From positions 1 through 64,000 of the forward strand of contig CAJNOJ010000027.1 of the NCBI GenBank assembly GCA_905250025.1: DNA of 64,000 nucleotides, given 5' to 3'. How positions within the stretch are numbered: the stretch's first letter is position 1; the number at the start of each line of letters is the position of its first letter. Under the pieces are notes generated by a model. It did no database searches and was not told the origin of the DNA. It was given only the letters and a program-made list of their open reading frames with translations. A program made the position numbers and the translations under genes. Source of the DNA: Adineta ricciae. Taxonomy: Eukaryota; Rotifera; Eurotatoria; Adinetida; Adinetidae. Positions 12,689-24,456 of this stretch are shown in pieces.

Positions 12689-13756
12689 TTTCAAATATTT
12701 CTTTAGAACTAGTCAAATTATTACTTAACCGCTTATCTCTTTCCGGTGCTTACTAACGCTTACAAAACAAATTATTCTTGAATTGAGAACAGTGACTATC
12801 ATCGAATATTAATCTCGAACAAATCTATCATTCACTTCTGTATAATCAATCATATCTGTCTTCTTTTCGAGCATTTCCCTATTCTCCTTACAATTATACT
12901 TGTTGTATGTGTCTCTTCTTTTCCTCATTTGTATATGTCTCTCAATATGTGTTCTATGTAGTTAATACAATGAGTAAGTTTTTATGTGTTTATATTTCGA
13001 ATTCTTTCTTTCTTTCTTTCTTTCTTTTGAAAGAGGAAGAAATATATAATCTTACCCGTTCTATTACACTAACACACATCTCATTTGATCCTACCGGTGC
13101 CTGGATAATGATTTCAGCAGATTAGGCTTATTAGAATATAAATAGTACAACTAAAATGTGGCAAAGATATTAATACATTTGTTCTACTATGTCAAGGTCT
13201 ATGTCAGAATAAATGACACGTTTAGCTAAAGACCTTAACAGACGAAACTGAATAATCGATTCGATGTTGCTGCACACCAACACTCCTAAGTCGCTTGGAT
13301 ACTCATGTTTTCTTCAAGAGCTAATTTCAACTACCCATGTCAATATTTTTGAATCGTCTCCGTGCAATTCTTTTTCCTAACAATTAACCATTGACAAATA
13401 GACAGATATGTTAATATGTGTCAATTGTGTTGATGTTTGTCATTGTCTAACACATCGACTCGATCGAAGTAAACTACTAGACAGAAACAATACGATTTCC
13501 GTTCAAAACAGTTTCATACCACCAATGAATATTTTCTAATCTTGTTAATTCGGACTACGGAAGTTCCGTTGACGTGATAAGCATTCTATTTCAACAAAAG
13601 AAAAAAGAAACATCGTATTCAACGGATAGTCTTCGAATCATTTACAAATCAGTTTTCTGGTCTAACTTATCAAGTGATACATTCGATGAAATCATGAAAA
13701 GTACAGGCTTGTTTTATTCTCATATGAACAATATCATGACGATTTTTTTCTTTAGT
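12689..13756. other. Intergenic/intronic region with CTTT microsatellite
   Basis: Cobl 3'UTR followed by AT-rich DNA. A tetranucleotide CTTT run lies at about 13003-13028. A possible signal-peptide exon for the next gene is at 12907-12971: it starts with ATG, is hydrophobic and ends at a GTAAGT donor. Nothing else was recognised. Confidence 0.5.
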
Positions 13757-15809
13757 GGTAACACCATATCCGAAACAGACGGCTGACACGTGTACATCTC
13801 TTTACAATTCATCATCTATTGCAATCAATGGTAATGATTTCGAATGCAAAGTCATCGCACTACACTTGATTGTTGCCTAGATTCGTATTGTCCTGCACTC
13901 TTCGATCGGATCGCATGTTGGCCACCGACAGAGCCAGGTTTTCTTCAGAAGATTCCTTGTCCCAGTAGTGTTTTTCCCAATGCTAGTTCCGACGGTATAG
14001 ATCTATCATCAGCACGATAGTATCAACTAATTAACAGCGTTTGTTGCTTTTTTTAGCATATGCAACACGTTTGTGCACAAATGAATCGCGATGGGAGGAG
14101 AAAAGTTACTATGGTTTTTGCATTGGTTGCTCGCCAGCTGAGTTAACCAATTCGGTAGAAGAATACTTTTGAGAAAAAACAAACCTTTATGTCTACACTT
14201 GACCTTTCTTAAACACTTCAGAATGCAACAAACGCTTTTTCATTACCTCCAACGTACGTAATCATACGTCGGTATTTTGTTGTTTGTGCAAATGGTCTTT
14301 CAATAGTTTTACTCGCTTGCGGAATCCTCATTCTACTTGGCAACAGGTTTGTGTACTTCTCGGGAACAGTATTCCTTGACTTCAATTGCCTTTTATTTCT
14401 TCAGTCGCCTTCGACGATGTTCTCGAAATATTCTGCATGTGAATATCTTTCTTGTTTTCCTCATTCGATCTATCATTCAAATCATTGCCGAACTGCGAAT
14501 GAGTCGCGGATACTTCGACCATAATGTGTTCTATCGAACAGATGCATGCAATCGAACGTCAATATATTTCAAAGAAGATCAAGTAAAATCATCTCGCACG
14601 AGAAAAGTCTTTTTGTAAATAAATCAAACCATTTAGCTGCTGGATTGTAAACTATTTACTATTTTGATGAACTATATCAATACGAGCGTTTCACATTGGT
14701 TCGTTTTCTGCGAAGCATTGTATCTCTTTCGTCTTCTACGCGCAAAAGCGTATAAAGATCGAGTTCGATGGTACATCTTAACTGGTTGGTGTAAGTCACT
14801 TCGCTGTTGTTACCCATAAAGAAGCAATGTTCTCGATTTTTCGGTTTATTTTTCTAGTGGCACCGTTGATTTTAACTATCGTCACTTATACAACACGATA
14901 TAAAACAAAAACTAATCTAGTCACTTGCTGGTTCGAGCCATCAACATACGATTGGATTCTTCATGGGCCAAATATCATTCTACAGATTGTAAGATTGATC
15001 TGATACATAGAGCACTGATTCGCTTATTCTGTTTAGTTTAATTTCATCATATTCATTTATATATGCGTCTTACTTGCCCGAAAACTAAATAAAACTTATC
15101 GAACAGCTGCTTTTTCTGATAAACGACGTTTTGCCAAATATAGGTAAGACAATTTGAAACTCAAATGGAACCACATCTCTTTATTTTGATTTGTAGTCGA
15201 CTGACTCGTTCGACGTTGATTCTGCTACCTGTTTTTGGTATTCATTATTTCCTATTTTCGTGGAATACAAAGCCACTGTTAATTCACAATTTAATTCTCA
15301 TCCATCTAACTGTACATACAGTTTCATTATCCTTACAAGTAAAAACTCTATCAGCGAGGCTTCTATGTATATAGTCATATGTTTATTTGTTTCGAAAGGG
15401 TTTAATCGTCGCGTTGATCTACACGTTGATTAACTCGGAAGTGCAACGCGAAATGTTTCGAAGTTTTGATCGATGTCTTGTTAGAAACAACACAGGCTGG
15501 CAAAAGCCACAATTCTTTCGCAACTACATGAGTAAATTAGACAACGAACGCCTCTGTTCACTTGGCTATGGTGTGCGTTCAACACCTGTTCAATACCGAC
15601 AGAAATCGCAACTAGTCGGAACGGTACGATATTACCGTTGTACGAACCAACATAAATATAGTTTAAGTAATCCTAGTCGACAGGATTCGTTCAGTACTGC
15701 AGCGGCTATCGCTCAAGAACTATCTCTAGTAAATCCGACATTGAATCATCGACAATCACTAGTGAACGTACAGAATAATCCGATTTGTTCTGTACAACAA
15801 GAGAAATAA
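13757..15809 (+). CDS. Secretin-family (class B1) GPCR, 5' end uncertain
   Basis: Exons read in frame from an acceptor at 13756. A hormone-receptor domain with conserved Cys and Trp comes first (YCPALFDRIACWPPTEPG, later IPCP, RLCTNESRW and YGFC). Seven TM segments follow: TM1 near 14255-14340; the TM2 exon with RNILHVNIFLVFLIR; TM3 with the extracellular-loop CKLF and FCEALYLFRLLRA; TM4 W-LAPLILTIVTY; TM5 NFIIFIYICVLLARKL; TM6 LLPVFGIHYFLF; TM7 QGLIVALIYTLINSEVQ, the class B signature. The C-terminal tail is about 110 residues and Ser-rich. The ligand cannot be named: PDF-, CRF-, calcitonin- or PTH-type peptides are all possible. An upstream exon at 12907-12971 encodes a hydrophobic N-terminus in matching phase and may be the signal peptide. 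A polyadenylation signal lies 45 nt after the stop. Confidence 0.85.
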
Positions 15810-15853
15810 TCGTTTAGTTACGAATTAGTTTTGATGTTGTTTTTGTGTTGAGA

Positions 15854-15859
15854 AATAAA
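15854..15859 (+). promoter_or_regulatory. Poly(A) signal AATAAA of the secretin-family GPCR
   Basis: An exact AATAAA lies 45 nt downstream of the receptor stop codon, ahead of the convergent CBX gene. Confidence 0.7.
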
Positions 15860-16052
15860 AATTCATTTTCAGACAAAACATTTTTCTTGTTTATATCAAA
15901 AAATTGATAATACATTATTTTGCATATACATAGACAGATTTATGTACAAAAATAACAATGCGATATGAATAGAAATTTACATGATAAAAAACACGCACAT
16001 ATCTGACAGAATGTTTAAATATTAAAAAAGACGCAAAAGAAGGATTTGCATG

Positions 16053-16595
16053 TCATATTAGTTCGCGAAAAGTAATAGTGACATTGTCGGAAGTAATGTC
16101 TGTGATTGTAATTTTCGTTTTTTCATCACCTTTGGGTGGGTACCAGTAATCAACAGTCGCGGGCGCAGTCGGAGTGATGTTTTTCTCTTCTTCTTCCTCT
16201 TCCTCGTCATCATTAATTTGATCTTCTTTATCTGATGTATCATGCTTGACGGATGATACATCATCAGTTTGATCTCGAGAGGATTTCTTCGGTGATGAAG
16301 TACGTCGAGTAATTGATTTGTTCTGTTTTCTATAACTATCAATCAATGATTTATCGAGAATATTACTTTCTGGTTCCCAAGAGTTGTGACTTCGATCGTA
16401 ATGTTTCCATTTGACTAAATATTCAGTTCGGCCCTAACGACAAACGAAATATGGAATTCTGTTGTTTGGAAGAAGTCGATTTACTTTTCGTCGGCGTCGT
16501 TTGAGTAATCGTTCAACTGTATAAGTTCGATTTAACGATTCTTCTCGTCGTTTATTGGCTAAGATCACTGCCGATGTTTTCTTATTTGCGGACAT
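16053..16595 (-). CDS. Polycomb chromobox protein (CBX/Pc)
   Basis: Two exons (16595-16485 and 16433-16053) encode 163 aa. The N-terminal chromodomain reads [13 protein letters not shown], then across the intron [20 protein letters not shown], with the aromatic Y, W and W expected for the methyl-lysine (H3K27me3) cage. The C-terminus holds a Polycomb repressor box ([18 protein letters not shown]), the CBX2/4/6/7/8-type motif that binds RING1 in PRC1. Chromodomain plus Pc box separates it from HP1 proteins, which carry a chromoshadow domain. Between them lies a basic Ser/Lys and then acidic linker of only about 80 residues, so the protein is short compared with most CBX proteins. The start is supported by a splice acceptor 28 nt upstream. 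It follows the NUDE gene on the same strand with 232 bp between stop and start. Confidence 0.9.
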
Positions 16596-16640
16596 GACCG
16601 ATTGCTTTCCTATTGTATATTTGTCTAAAAGAAAGAAAGA
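16596..16640 (-). other. Acceptor site next to the CBX ATG
   Basis: TTTCTTTCTTTTAG followed by 29 nt and then ATG, in the 232-bp spacer behind NUDE. Confidence 0.5.
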
Positions 16641-16827
16641 AAAAAAGAATGATAATCCTTGTTGTTCATCATCAAGGACGACGAATGAAAAAAAAGCAAT
16701 AAAATAGCTATATATGTATATATACGTATGTATGTGTATAAAAAAAAGGACATGAGAACAGAAAAGAATAAACTCTATCAGTATATTCATTGAAATATAT
16801 CTGAGAAGAAAAACCAAAACCAATCAA

Positions 16828-18104
16828 TTAAGATTGGGCTTGAGCCACAGTTGATTCATTAGGTTGCGCTTGTTTCGTCGTTGAGTTGTTTGTAGTGGAA
16901 TTCAATCTTAAGCGGTGAGAGTTCATCGACGATGTTGTCATTTGAGACTGTTTACGTTGAGCAGCCAATGTTGCTTCAATAGCACTAAAACGTCGAAATG
17001 CTTCGTTAATTAAATTTAATGATTGTAATCGTGTTGGCACAGATAATGGTTGAGTAAAATCATTTGGCAGCGTGGCCGAATAACTAGTTGGACTGTTGAT
17101 GTTTGTTGGTAGTTGCTGTTCAGTGGTGGAAGATGGAGAACCAGGAATAACGATACGAGTAAAATCAGTTGCAGATGACAGAGAAGGAGGTTTCGGTGTT
17201 GAAGGAGTCGAGATACCATTCATATGACCATGTAAAGACGATGGGACTTTGTAGTGACCGTTGGTTAAACCTAGAAAATGAATTTTAGATTATATGAGAG
17301 CATGGGGTTACGTACCTTGTCTTTGCACTGAATTATGTATTGGTGTTGCACCGGAAGCTGCCGCTTCGGATAAGATACTTTTCATTCGACTACTATTTAC
17401 AACTGGTGTGCCTTTCAAAGCTGCATTCGTTGAATTGAGAGTTCTTTCTGTATTGGTTTTGTGTAGAACATCAAGTTCTTCACGCAAATCTCGTGTTTCA
17501 TCACGTAGTCTTTGCACCGTTTCTGTCAGCTAGAAAAATAAGAGAGAGAGACTGATATGAGAAGTATCGAACTTTCATTTCGTACTTGTTGTTTTTCGTC
17601 AAGTTCGTTTTCGAGCAAAGCATTTTGTTCTAATGCACGATTAAGTTGCGTTTCAAATGTTGACAAACTATCTAGTAATGTTCGTTTACCTAAAACAAGA
17701 GAATCTCGTGGTAAAATGTTGAATAAATCATTGTCCTTACTTCGTTCTAGATCGTCATTAGTTTGTTCTAATTCCCTGATATAAGTTGTTAGTTTTTCAT
17801 TGAGATTTTTACAAGCATTCAATTCTTCTTGTAATTGATCGAAGCGTTTATCGAACTGTTTGATTGTTTGTTCATTTCGTTCTCGATATTGTTCATTTTG
17901 CGTACGTTCGACGAATAATTCTTGCTGTAAACGATGCGTTTGACTATCTAATTGCTTCAATTGGACTTCTAATTCTTGCTCGTAGTTCAATGACGATTGT
18001 TGGTATTCATCGAATTCATTTTCTAAGCGTTCAAAACGTGTGCGATATTCGATATAACGTTCCAATGCTTCTTCGTATGTACTGGGTTCATTATCATTTG
18101 CCAT
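16828..18104 (-). CDS. NudE/NDEL1 dynein regulator
   Basis: The N-terminus (about residues 8-150) is a long coiled coil matching NUDE: YEEALERYIEYRTRFERLEN, then ELEVQLKQLD, then YIRELEQTNDDLER, then an exon with FETQLNRALEQNALLENELD. This is the region that self-associates and binds LIS1 and dynein intermediate chain. A fourth section, DETRDLREELDVL, matches the end of the NUDE_C region. The C-terminal half is Ser/Thr/Pro-rich (TPKPPSLSSATDFTRIVIPG), as in NDE1/NDEL1, where it carries phosphorylation sites. Role: recruiting LIS1 to dynein for centrosome and nuclear movement. Introns are short. A TTCTAG acceptor lies 29 nt upstream of the ATG. It sits between the CEPT-like gene upstream and CBX downstream, all on the minus strand. 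Confidence 0.9.
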
Positions 18105-18150
18105 TGATCTGAGGAAAAATCCGAAACGGATTTCTAGAATAGAAAAAAAA
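18105..18150 (-). other. Acceptor site next to the NUDE ATG
   Basis: TTTTTTTTCTATTCTAG followed by 29 nt and then ATG; a second candidate, TTCCTCAG, lies closer to the ATG. Confidence 0.5.
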
Positions 18151-18369
18151 TGAAGCACATTGTTGCTTATGTGTACATATATATGTTATTTGTTTGTTTG
18201 TTTTTCACGCATGCTGGATTTAGAAGAAATAAACACTTAAAATAATAAGATAACACGAACAAAAGACAATGTATAGTCTAAAGATACAACAGTAAGTCGA
18301 GATACAGAGAGAAGAGCCGAAAAAAGAAGGAGAAAATCTTAAGCGATGACAATGTTATTGAAAAGAAAT

Positions 18370-20307
18370 TTAATGCTGTGGGTTCTTTATTGGTTCCGTT
18401 GGTGGTTTGATACGAAAACAGTGAATGCCTAAGAAATCACAAAGCTCTTGACAAACTTTGACGTTGTACCGAAGTAGATCGTATAAACTATAAAGCTAAA
18501 ACGAGAGAAAAGAAAGTATTGATAAGTTTCAGTGTGATTTATCTTTCTCATCATATATTGATACGATGTCGAAACTAAACCCTCGATGTTTACTTTCATA
18601 CCCAGATCTATTCATATATCACCAGACGTCTGCGATCGAATTCCTTCAGTGTTTATTATGAACTTAACTCGATCGATAGAATCATTCACAGGTTCTATGA
18701 CTGATTCTATCGGGATCAATCGACCTTGATAGTCAAGATATTCTCAAATTAAAAATATAGGAATTACTCTGAAGGTTAGAATTCATTCGTAATAACACAT
18801 TTATATCAAACTTACTAGAAAGAACCAGAGAAAAACATGTTCATCAATCAATAAATTGAAATATTGATTAATACAGACAGCTAGTGGACCAATATAGGCT
18901 GTATCCCATTTATTCAATGAACTTCTTGACATGTGTGCTACCTAGAGAGGAAGAGAGAACACACCTGATGATGAGAAAATGAACGTAATCAAATCGACGT
19001 ACAATTAAACGATTAGTAATTTTGGAAAAGACAATGCCATAACAAAGTAAATGAAGAGATGTATGTTCTTCCAGAACATGAGAAGTTGAATAGTTGGAAG
19101 CGATAGTAGCAAGAAATAGAAGTAAACCAATTGGCCAAGCGGGAAATATGATGCTAGTGCCCTGAAATTCATATTTGAATACAGATAAATCTGAAATCTT
19201 TTTTTTTCTTACAGCCACCGAGGAAAAATTTCGTCCACAGCCACCTCGCGATACCAAACGAATGTTATTGAACGAACTCCATACTGTCGAACCAATCATT
19301 AAAAGGGCAACTAGAATGCGATACTCAACCTGTAAGTAGGGTATCTATTAAACAAAAAGACACAGAAATGCATATGATCGACAAGATTTGTTCGTCTATC
19401 ATACCGATTTCGACCAAAATGATGGTGATAATGTACTGATCATATACACAGTAATAAAAGAGAATTGTGCTTCAGTACAATCGAGTCTAAAGTGGAAGAC
19501 AATAGAAGATATACCGATGGAATTGAAAGAAGAAGTTTTTTTTTTCAAATTACTTTCCAAATACAAGTTTGCCCGAAACGTAAGTCTGCCAATGGGCACA
19601 GTAGAAGGCAAAGAACGAGAGCATACACGAAAAATACATAAGCCATGGATAAACACCAAGTTGTACAGCACAGCAACAGGCAATTGTTACAAATACTGAA
19701 ATTTAGATGAAGATGAACATTGAATTGAAATGTTTTCAGCAAAATTTCCTACCAGCTGATACAGAATCACAACCGTGGTCAAAAAGTTCACCTAATGGTG
19801 ACTGAGAGTTCGTTCGACGTGCTTGTTTACCGTCAATAGCGTCAAGTGATTGATAGAAGAACAAGCCCAATGCAGTAAAAAAATAAATCCAGGAGGAACA
19901 CTATCCGAGAAAAAAAAACAAAGATGAATACAAAAACAAAGGCGAATCAAATCGATACAAACCTGTTCTTTGGCACCATTTGTTTCGATCATGAGTAGAA
20001 CACTTGTTCCTATATTTAGTGCTAAACCGACAATAGTCAGTAAATTTGGTGCCACCCATAATGGACAAAATTCCACAAGCCACTTCCAAAATTCTTGCAT
20101 AAATGGATCGAATAATGTAATACCTTCCGATGCATATTTATGTTCTTTTAGACGCTTCAATTCTTGTTCGGTTAACACTTCCGGCATCCGGCGAACAGCC
20201 TCTTTAGCATTATTTTGTAGTTTATCTCGTTTTTCTTTCAATTGTTGAATATTGTCACGAATAAGTGCCGATGGACTTCGGTCGAAAGGTCGATTGGGCG
20301 TCGTCAT
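18370..20307 (-). CDS. Choline/ethanolamine phosphotransferase (CEPT1/CHPT1-like)
   Basis: A CDP-alcohol phosphatidyltransferase of the endoplasmic reticulum/Golgi that transfers phosphocholine or phosphoethanolamine from the CDP-alcohol to diacylglycerol, the last Kennedy-pathway step. The N-terminus has [20 protein letters not shown] and the following [19 protein letters not shown] typical of the family. Read across introns, the catalytic motif DG-x2-AR-x8-G-x3-D-x3-D is present ([20 protein letters not shown], then ELFDHGCDS). Later exons give several TM helices and the family end segment [32 protein letters not shown] and IHCFRIK. The stop is TAA at 18370-18372. A TTTTAG acceptor ends 8 nt upstream of the ATG. 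Choline versus ethanolamine preference cannot be decided by eye. Confidence 0.9.
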
Positions 20308-20320
20308 CGTTAATCTAAAA
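20308..20320 (-). other. Acceptor site next to the CEPT-like ATG
   Basis: TTCGTTTTAG followed by 7 nt and then ATG, in the 457-bp spacer behind the HIP14-like gene. Confidence 0.5.
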
Positions 20321-20764
20321 CGAACAAGTATACTCTCGGAATATCACATGGCAGTAAAGTATCAAACTTTTGCCTCCCAGATGACTCATCGTGCATGTTT
20401 TTTTCTTCTTTTCAACATGGCACGCAAGTCAAACGGGTAAGAATATGAAAAAAAACAAGAACACACACGGAAAAAAGATAAAGAAAGTTCTATGCATGCA
20501 TACGTAAATATAACAAAAAAAACAACGAAACGAAAAACAAATACTGTCTCAAGGTTACTCATTACCACCTACGGCGTACGATAGACGTTGAATGGTGATG
20601 GAAGAGAATTTGATATTAGTGGTAAAGCATTAATTTCGAAGGAAAAAAAAGCGAATTTGATTAAAGAATGATGAAACGTCATTTCGAGCAAAAAAGAAGG
20701 GAGAATTTTTCGATATCACATAACATTTGATCACATATGAATCATTTCTATGCTTTTGTTAGTA
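20308..20764. other. Intergenic spacer between HIP14-like and CEPT-like genes
   Basis: AT-rich, A-run-rich spacer of 457 bp between two minus-strand genes. Apart from the acceptor just upstream of the CEPT-like start, nothing was recognised. Confidence 0.6.
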
Positions 20765-23542
20765 TTAAACATCAAGTAAATGCATTGATGAATTGTTTGA
20801 TCGCTTTAATCTTATAGGTATTAGTTCATAGAAATCTTCTAACGAGTAAATCGATGTCCAATCGATATTTGTTGGAGTATACCAAAGAATCCGACGATTA
20901 ACTAAATCAACTAAGTTCTGTGCCCATCCAAATGAAAATGGACTCGAAAACGGTGACTTGAAATATTTATACCGCCAGAAATTAATCCGTTCGTTGGTTG
21001 TGAATCCGAATGCTACCTGAAAGAGAAAAATACTTGTGCCTATCAACGACAATATTTATCTTGATCGTTACTTGGAACAGGATAGTGAGACAAAGTCCGC
21101 TAATCCAAATGATGTGTAGCAAGGCAAGTGCTGTAAACCAAACAGCAGATGGTGCACAGGAAAAAACATGGAAGAACGATTCCGATTCGAAGATATGACA
21201 ATGATTTTTGAAAACTAATGGAGACAACGGCGAAGTTTCACTTTTAAATTTATCAAGTAAAAAAAAGAACTTACATAGATAAGCGCCATGCAAAAAGAAT
21301 CCAAGGCAAATTGGTGTAAAAAATACGAAACCAGTAAAGTAGCGCATGTTTTTCTCACCGACGCAATTATCGATCCACTAGAAAAGCACAAGTGTTTAGA
21401 TTTTTCATCCATTGGCAGAATACAAAATGGATTGTCATAATTAATATTTCTAACAAAACACAAGTACTCCGATGTTATTTTGCTTTTCCTTCACCAAAGC
21501 GTGTTTTTTTCCGTTGTGTGTTCCGATATCGAGATTGCTTCGACAGAAAGTCTAACGTTCATCCATTAGTCGGCGTACGATTCCCATATTTATCGAAAAG
21601 ACTGATGTGAAGAAGCTTTTTTCTCTTCTTTTTAAACTCCGTCTGAGTATTATGTTACACATCACGGCATGTTCAATGAGTGCAATTTTATCATAATTAT
21701 ATGAAGATGAAAGAAACCTACCGGACAATGATGATCGAATTTTGCAACACATCTGCGACATTCGCGACAATGTTTCGATCTCAATGGTCGTCGGGCTAAA
21801 CACCACGTGCAATAAGTTTCGAAATCAAACGCATTCTTCTCTACTAATTGAATAATCATCTAAATCAAACAAAAACATTCTTGAAAAGATTTTTACAACA
21901 AAACAGATGTGACATACGCGATTCTGATGTTCACGGTTGCTTGGAATAAAACCTGGATCACATTTTTGTGAATAATAGTAATTACTCCATGAAAAATAAG
22001 TAAATATAACAAGAGCGATAAAAGAGAACGACACGACATGCACATCTAAATATTCATCAAATATATTGAAAGAAGAGCAATTGAAGAAAAATCTTACAAG
22101 GAAGAAAATAATAGAGGTAATATGCGTAGAGACAGAATATAGATGCTTGTGCAGCTGCAATCGGTAGATTTCTTCCAACATGTTCATCAAAAAACAACCT
22201 AGAATTCAAAAACAATCAATTTTCCGAATGTATCAACGTTCTTTCACATTCCAACTTACATCATGTATCCGTATGACATGAAAACAAGTCCAAGTATGAT
22301 AATTCCTTTGTGTACAAACCATATGGATAACTCCAGCACGAATGGAATCAATATCAGCACTAGATATGGAAAGAGTTTCGTTCCCAGACGGCGAATAGCT
22401 CGGTCCAATTGAAATATTTTGGGTAGATCATTATTTGAAAAAGTTAACTGGCTAAGAAGAAATATCAAACGACGTGTTTGTGAAGATTTGCCTGCAAGCT
22501 CATAAATATCTTCATTCTACAAAATTCATTAATCGATCAAACATTCTCGAAGATAGAAGATCAACATACATCAGCATTGCGTATATTCGTTTTAGCATTA
22601 CACTCAAGAAGTGTCCGAATCGCTTCAGGATTATTTCCTGCGACAGCGTAGTGCAGAGCAGTATATTTGTTATTTGAATTTTGTTCGTTAATGGAAGCAC
22701 CGAGCCTGATAAGAAATGTAGAATCTATATTTCTCTCGAAAAATTACATACCGAATTAGTAGTTGAGTTGGATCGCGACTAAAAGTACAAAGTCAATTCA
22801 TATTTTACAATCTCATATTTGGCATTACAATTTAGCTTTATGAGCGGCATGCATCAACGGTGTCATTCCAGATTTATCAGGTAAGTTTATGTCTTGACCT
22901 TTAGCTGCCAAGTAAGCAACGATTGGTGTGTGTCCAAATATACTAGCTAAGTGTATGCATGAAAAACCTAAATAACATGAAACCAGATATTGCAAATCCA
23001 TCTTTGATTGATTGGTTTAGTTACCTTCGCCGTCTACTGCAGTAGGATCTGCTCCGTTTGCAAGAAGAAAGATGATCATTTCTAATTTCCCATCGCGAAC
23101 AGCCCATTGTAATGGAGTTGATTTCAATGCTCCACCGAAAACATCGCTTTTCGCTCCTTTGCTAAGAAGATATTTGGCGATTTCGACTCGATTATTGATT
23201 GCAGCCCAATGAAGTAAAGTTATATTTTCATTCAATGGTGCCGACGCAAGTGAAGGATCAGCATCGATTAACTCGGTGACACGATCGAGAAAACCATATT
23301 GTACAGCACTACATATTTTCAATAAATTCTTGTCTTGTATGTAAATATTTTCCTTACGTTACGATATCGGCTGTGTGTGAATCAGGTACTGAAGAATTTA
23401 CCGTTGTTGTCGAGTCATCATTGGAAACTTTTAACGATTTGCTCGCGTTTCCATTCGATGTATTTGACTAAAATCAAAAAATATAGGCATGAAATTGCTC
23501 TAGTTGTACAAATCTCAGGTAAATTACTTCGTTCGATTTCAT
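20765..23542 (-). CDS. Ankyrin-repeat DHHC palmitoyltransferase (HIP14/ZDHHC17-like)
   Basis: The N-terminus reads [15 protein letters not shown], followed by ankyrin repeats ([40 protein letters not shown], then more exons to about 22500), the HIP14/ZDHHC13 arrangement. Two TM segments follow ([16 protein letters not shown] and [17 protein letters not shown]). The cysteine-rich domain has [20 protein letters not shown] and [10 protein letters not shown] joined by splicing to [10 protein letters not shown]. The catalytic DHHC is intact, unlike the DQHC of vertebrate ZDHHC13. Two more TM segments and a C-terminal tail end at 20765. Substrates of the family bear a zDABM motif recognised by the ankyrin repeats (for example SNAP25). 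The first coding exon is tiny (M-K-S-N-E); its ATG is preceded at 10 nt by a TTTTAG acceptor. Confidence 0.9.
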
Positions 23543-23554
23543 GTTTGTGTGACT
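23543..23554 (-). other. Acceptor site next to the HIP14-like ATG
   Basis: CGTTTTAG followed by 10 nt and then ATG. It may be a spliced-leader acceptor or the end of a 5'UTR intron. Confidence 0.5.
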
Positions 23555-24456
23555 AAAACGTTGTTTTCTGTTGTGTTGTCATCTCAACTTAGTGATTCTT
23601 TTGTTACGAAGGAGAGAGAGACAGACAGAAAAAAGCACTACAATGCTAATCTTTAGAGATGATGAATCATTCTAGTTGACAAAAAAGAACAAATAAAATC
23701 GATTCATTCATTGACAATGAACAGTGCAATGATTTTTTTTAATGTCCTGAAATTCAAAAAATGACGTGAAAGAAAAAATCGAACGATTTTCTGTCAACAA
23801 AGAAAAATAATCGGATTGATTGATTTTTGCCTTATAGAGGACACTAATGTATCTAAATAAACATTCCTTGCTGTTTGTATCCAATAGCAAAAGAACATTC
23901 GAACGATGATGCGGAACAAAGAACATTACCATTACCAATAATCTAATAAGCAGAAAATGTTAATGGACGTCATTTAAATATGTTTAATCTTCTATGAAAT
24001 GAAAGACATGCAGTCACTGATAAATGAATATTCAAATAGAATCAACTGGAGAGACTAGACAATGGTTATAAGTTGACTTCAAGTACTTTATATTTATGTA
24101 TATGACATTCGTGGCAGGATTGAGTGGACATGTTCAAAAAATTGAACATCGTTATTCACAGCCCGGATGATTCGTCTTTAAAGAGTGTGGCATATCAAAT
24201 TTAGCACCTTTCAGTACTGCGGATCGGTTTTCTTGTAATCTGTAAGTAAACGGCAAGTACAAGAACGTTCTTTACGCTTTATGGAGATTAGCGGCATATG
24301 TGGTTTCAATCAGTAATTAAAACTAATTAGGAAATAGCTGGTTATCAATAGAATTGACGATAAACAGCCGTCATTCTCATCTGGTAAGGCCAGTAGATGG
24401 CGTGAGTTTACAATGAATAAGTGTTCGCGAAAGACAGCCAATCGAATGACGATCTT
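23543..24456. other. Intergenic spacer, no gene seen
   Basis: 914 bp of AT-rich sequence between the HIP14-like start and the EF-hand gene stop. No open frame has family character and no repeat or RNA gene was recognised. Confidence 0.6.

Noticed and set aside
13126-13145. GGCTTATTA-like string resembling the start of the rotifer spliced leader
   Set aside because: Only the first bases agree as far as I can recall, with no donor and no Sm-site pattern after it.
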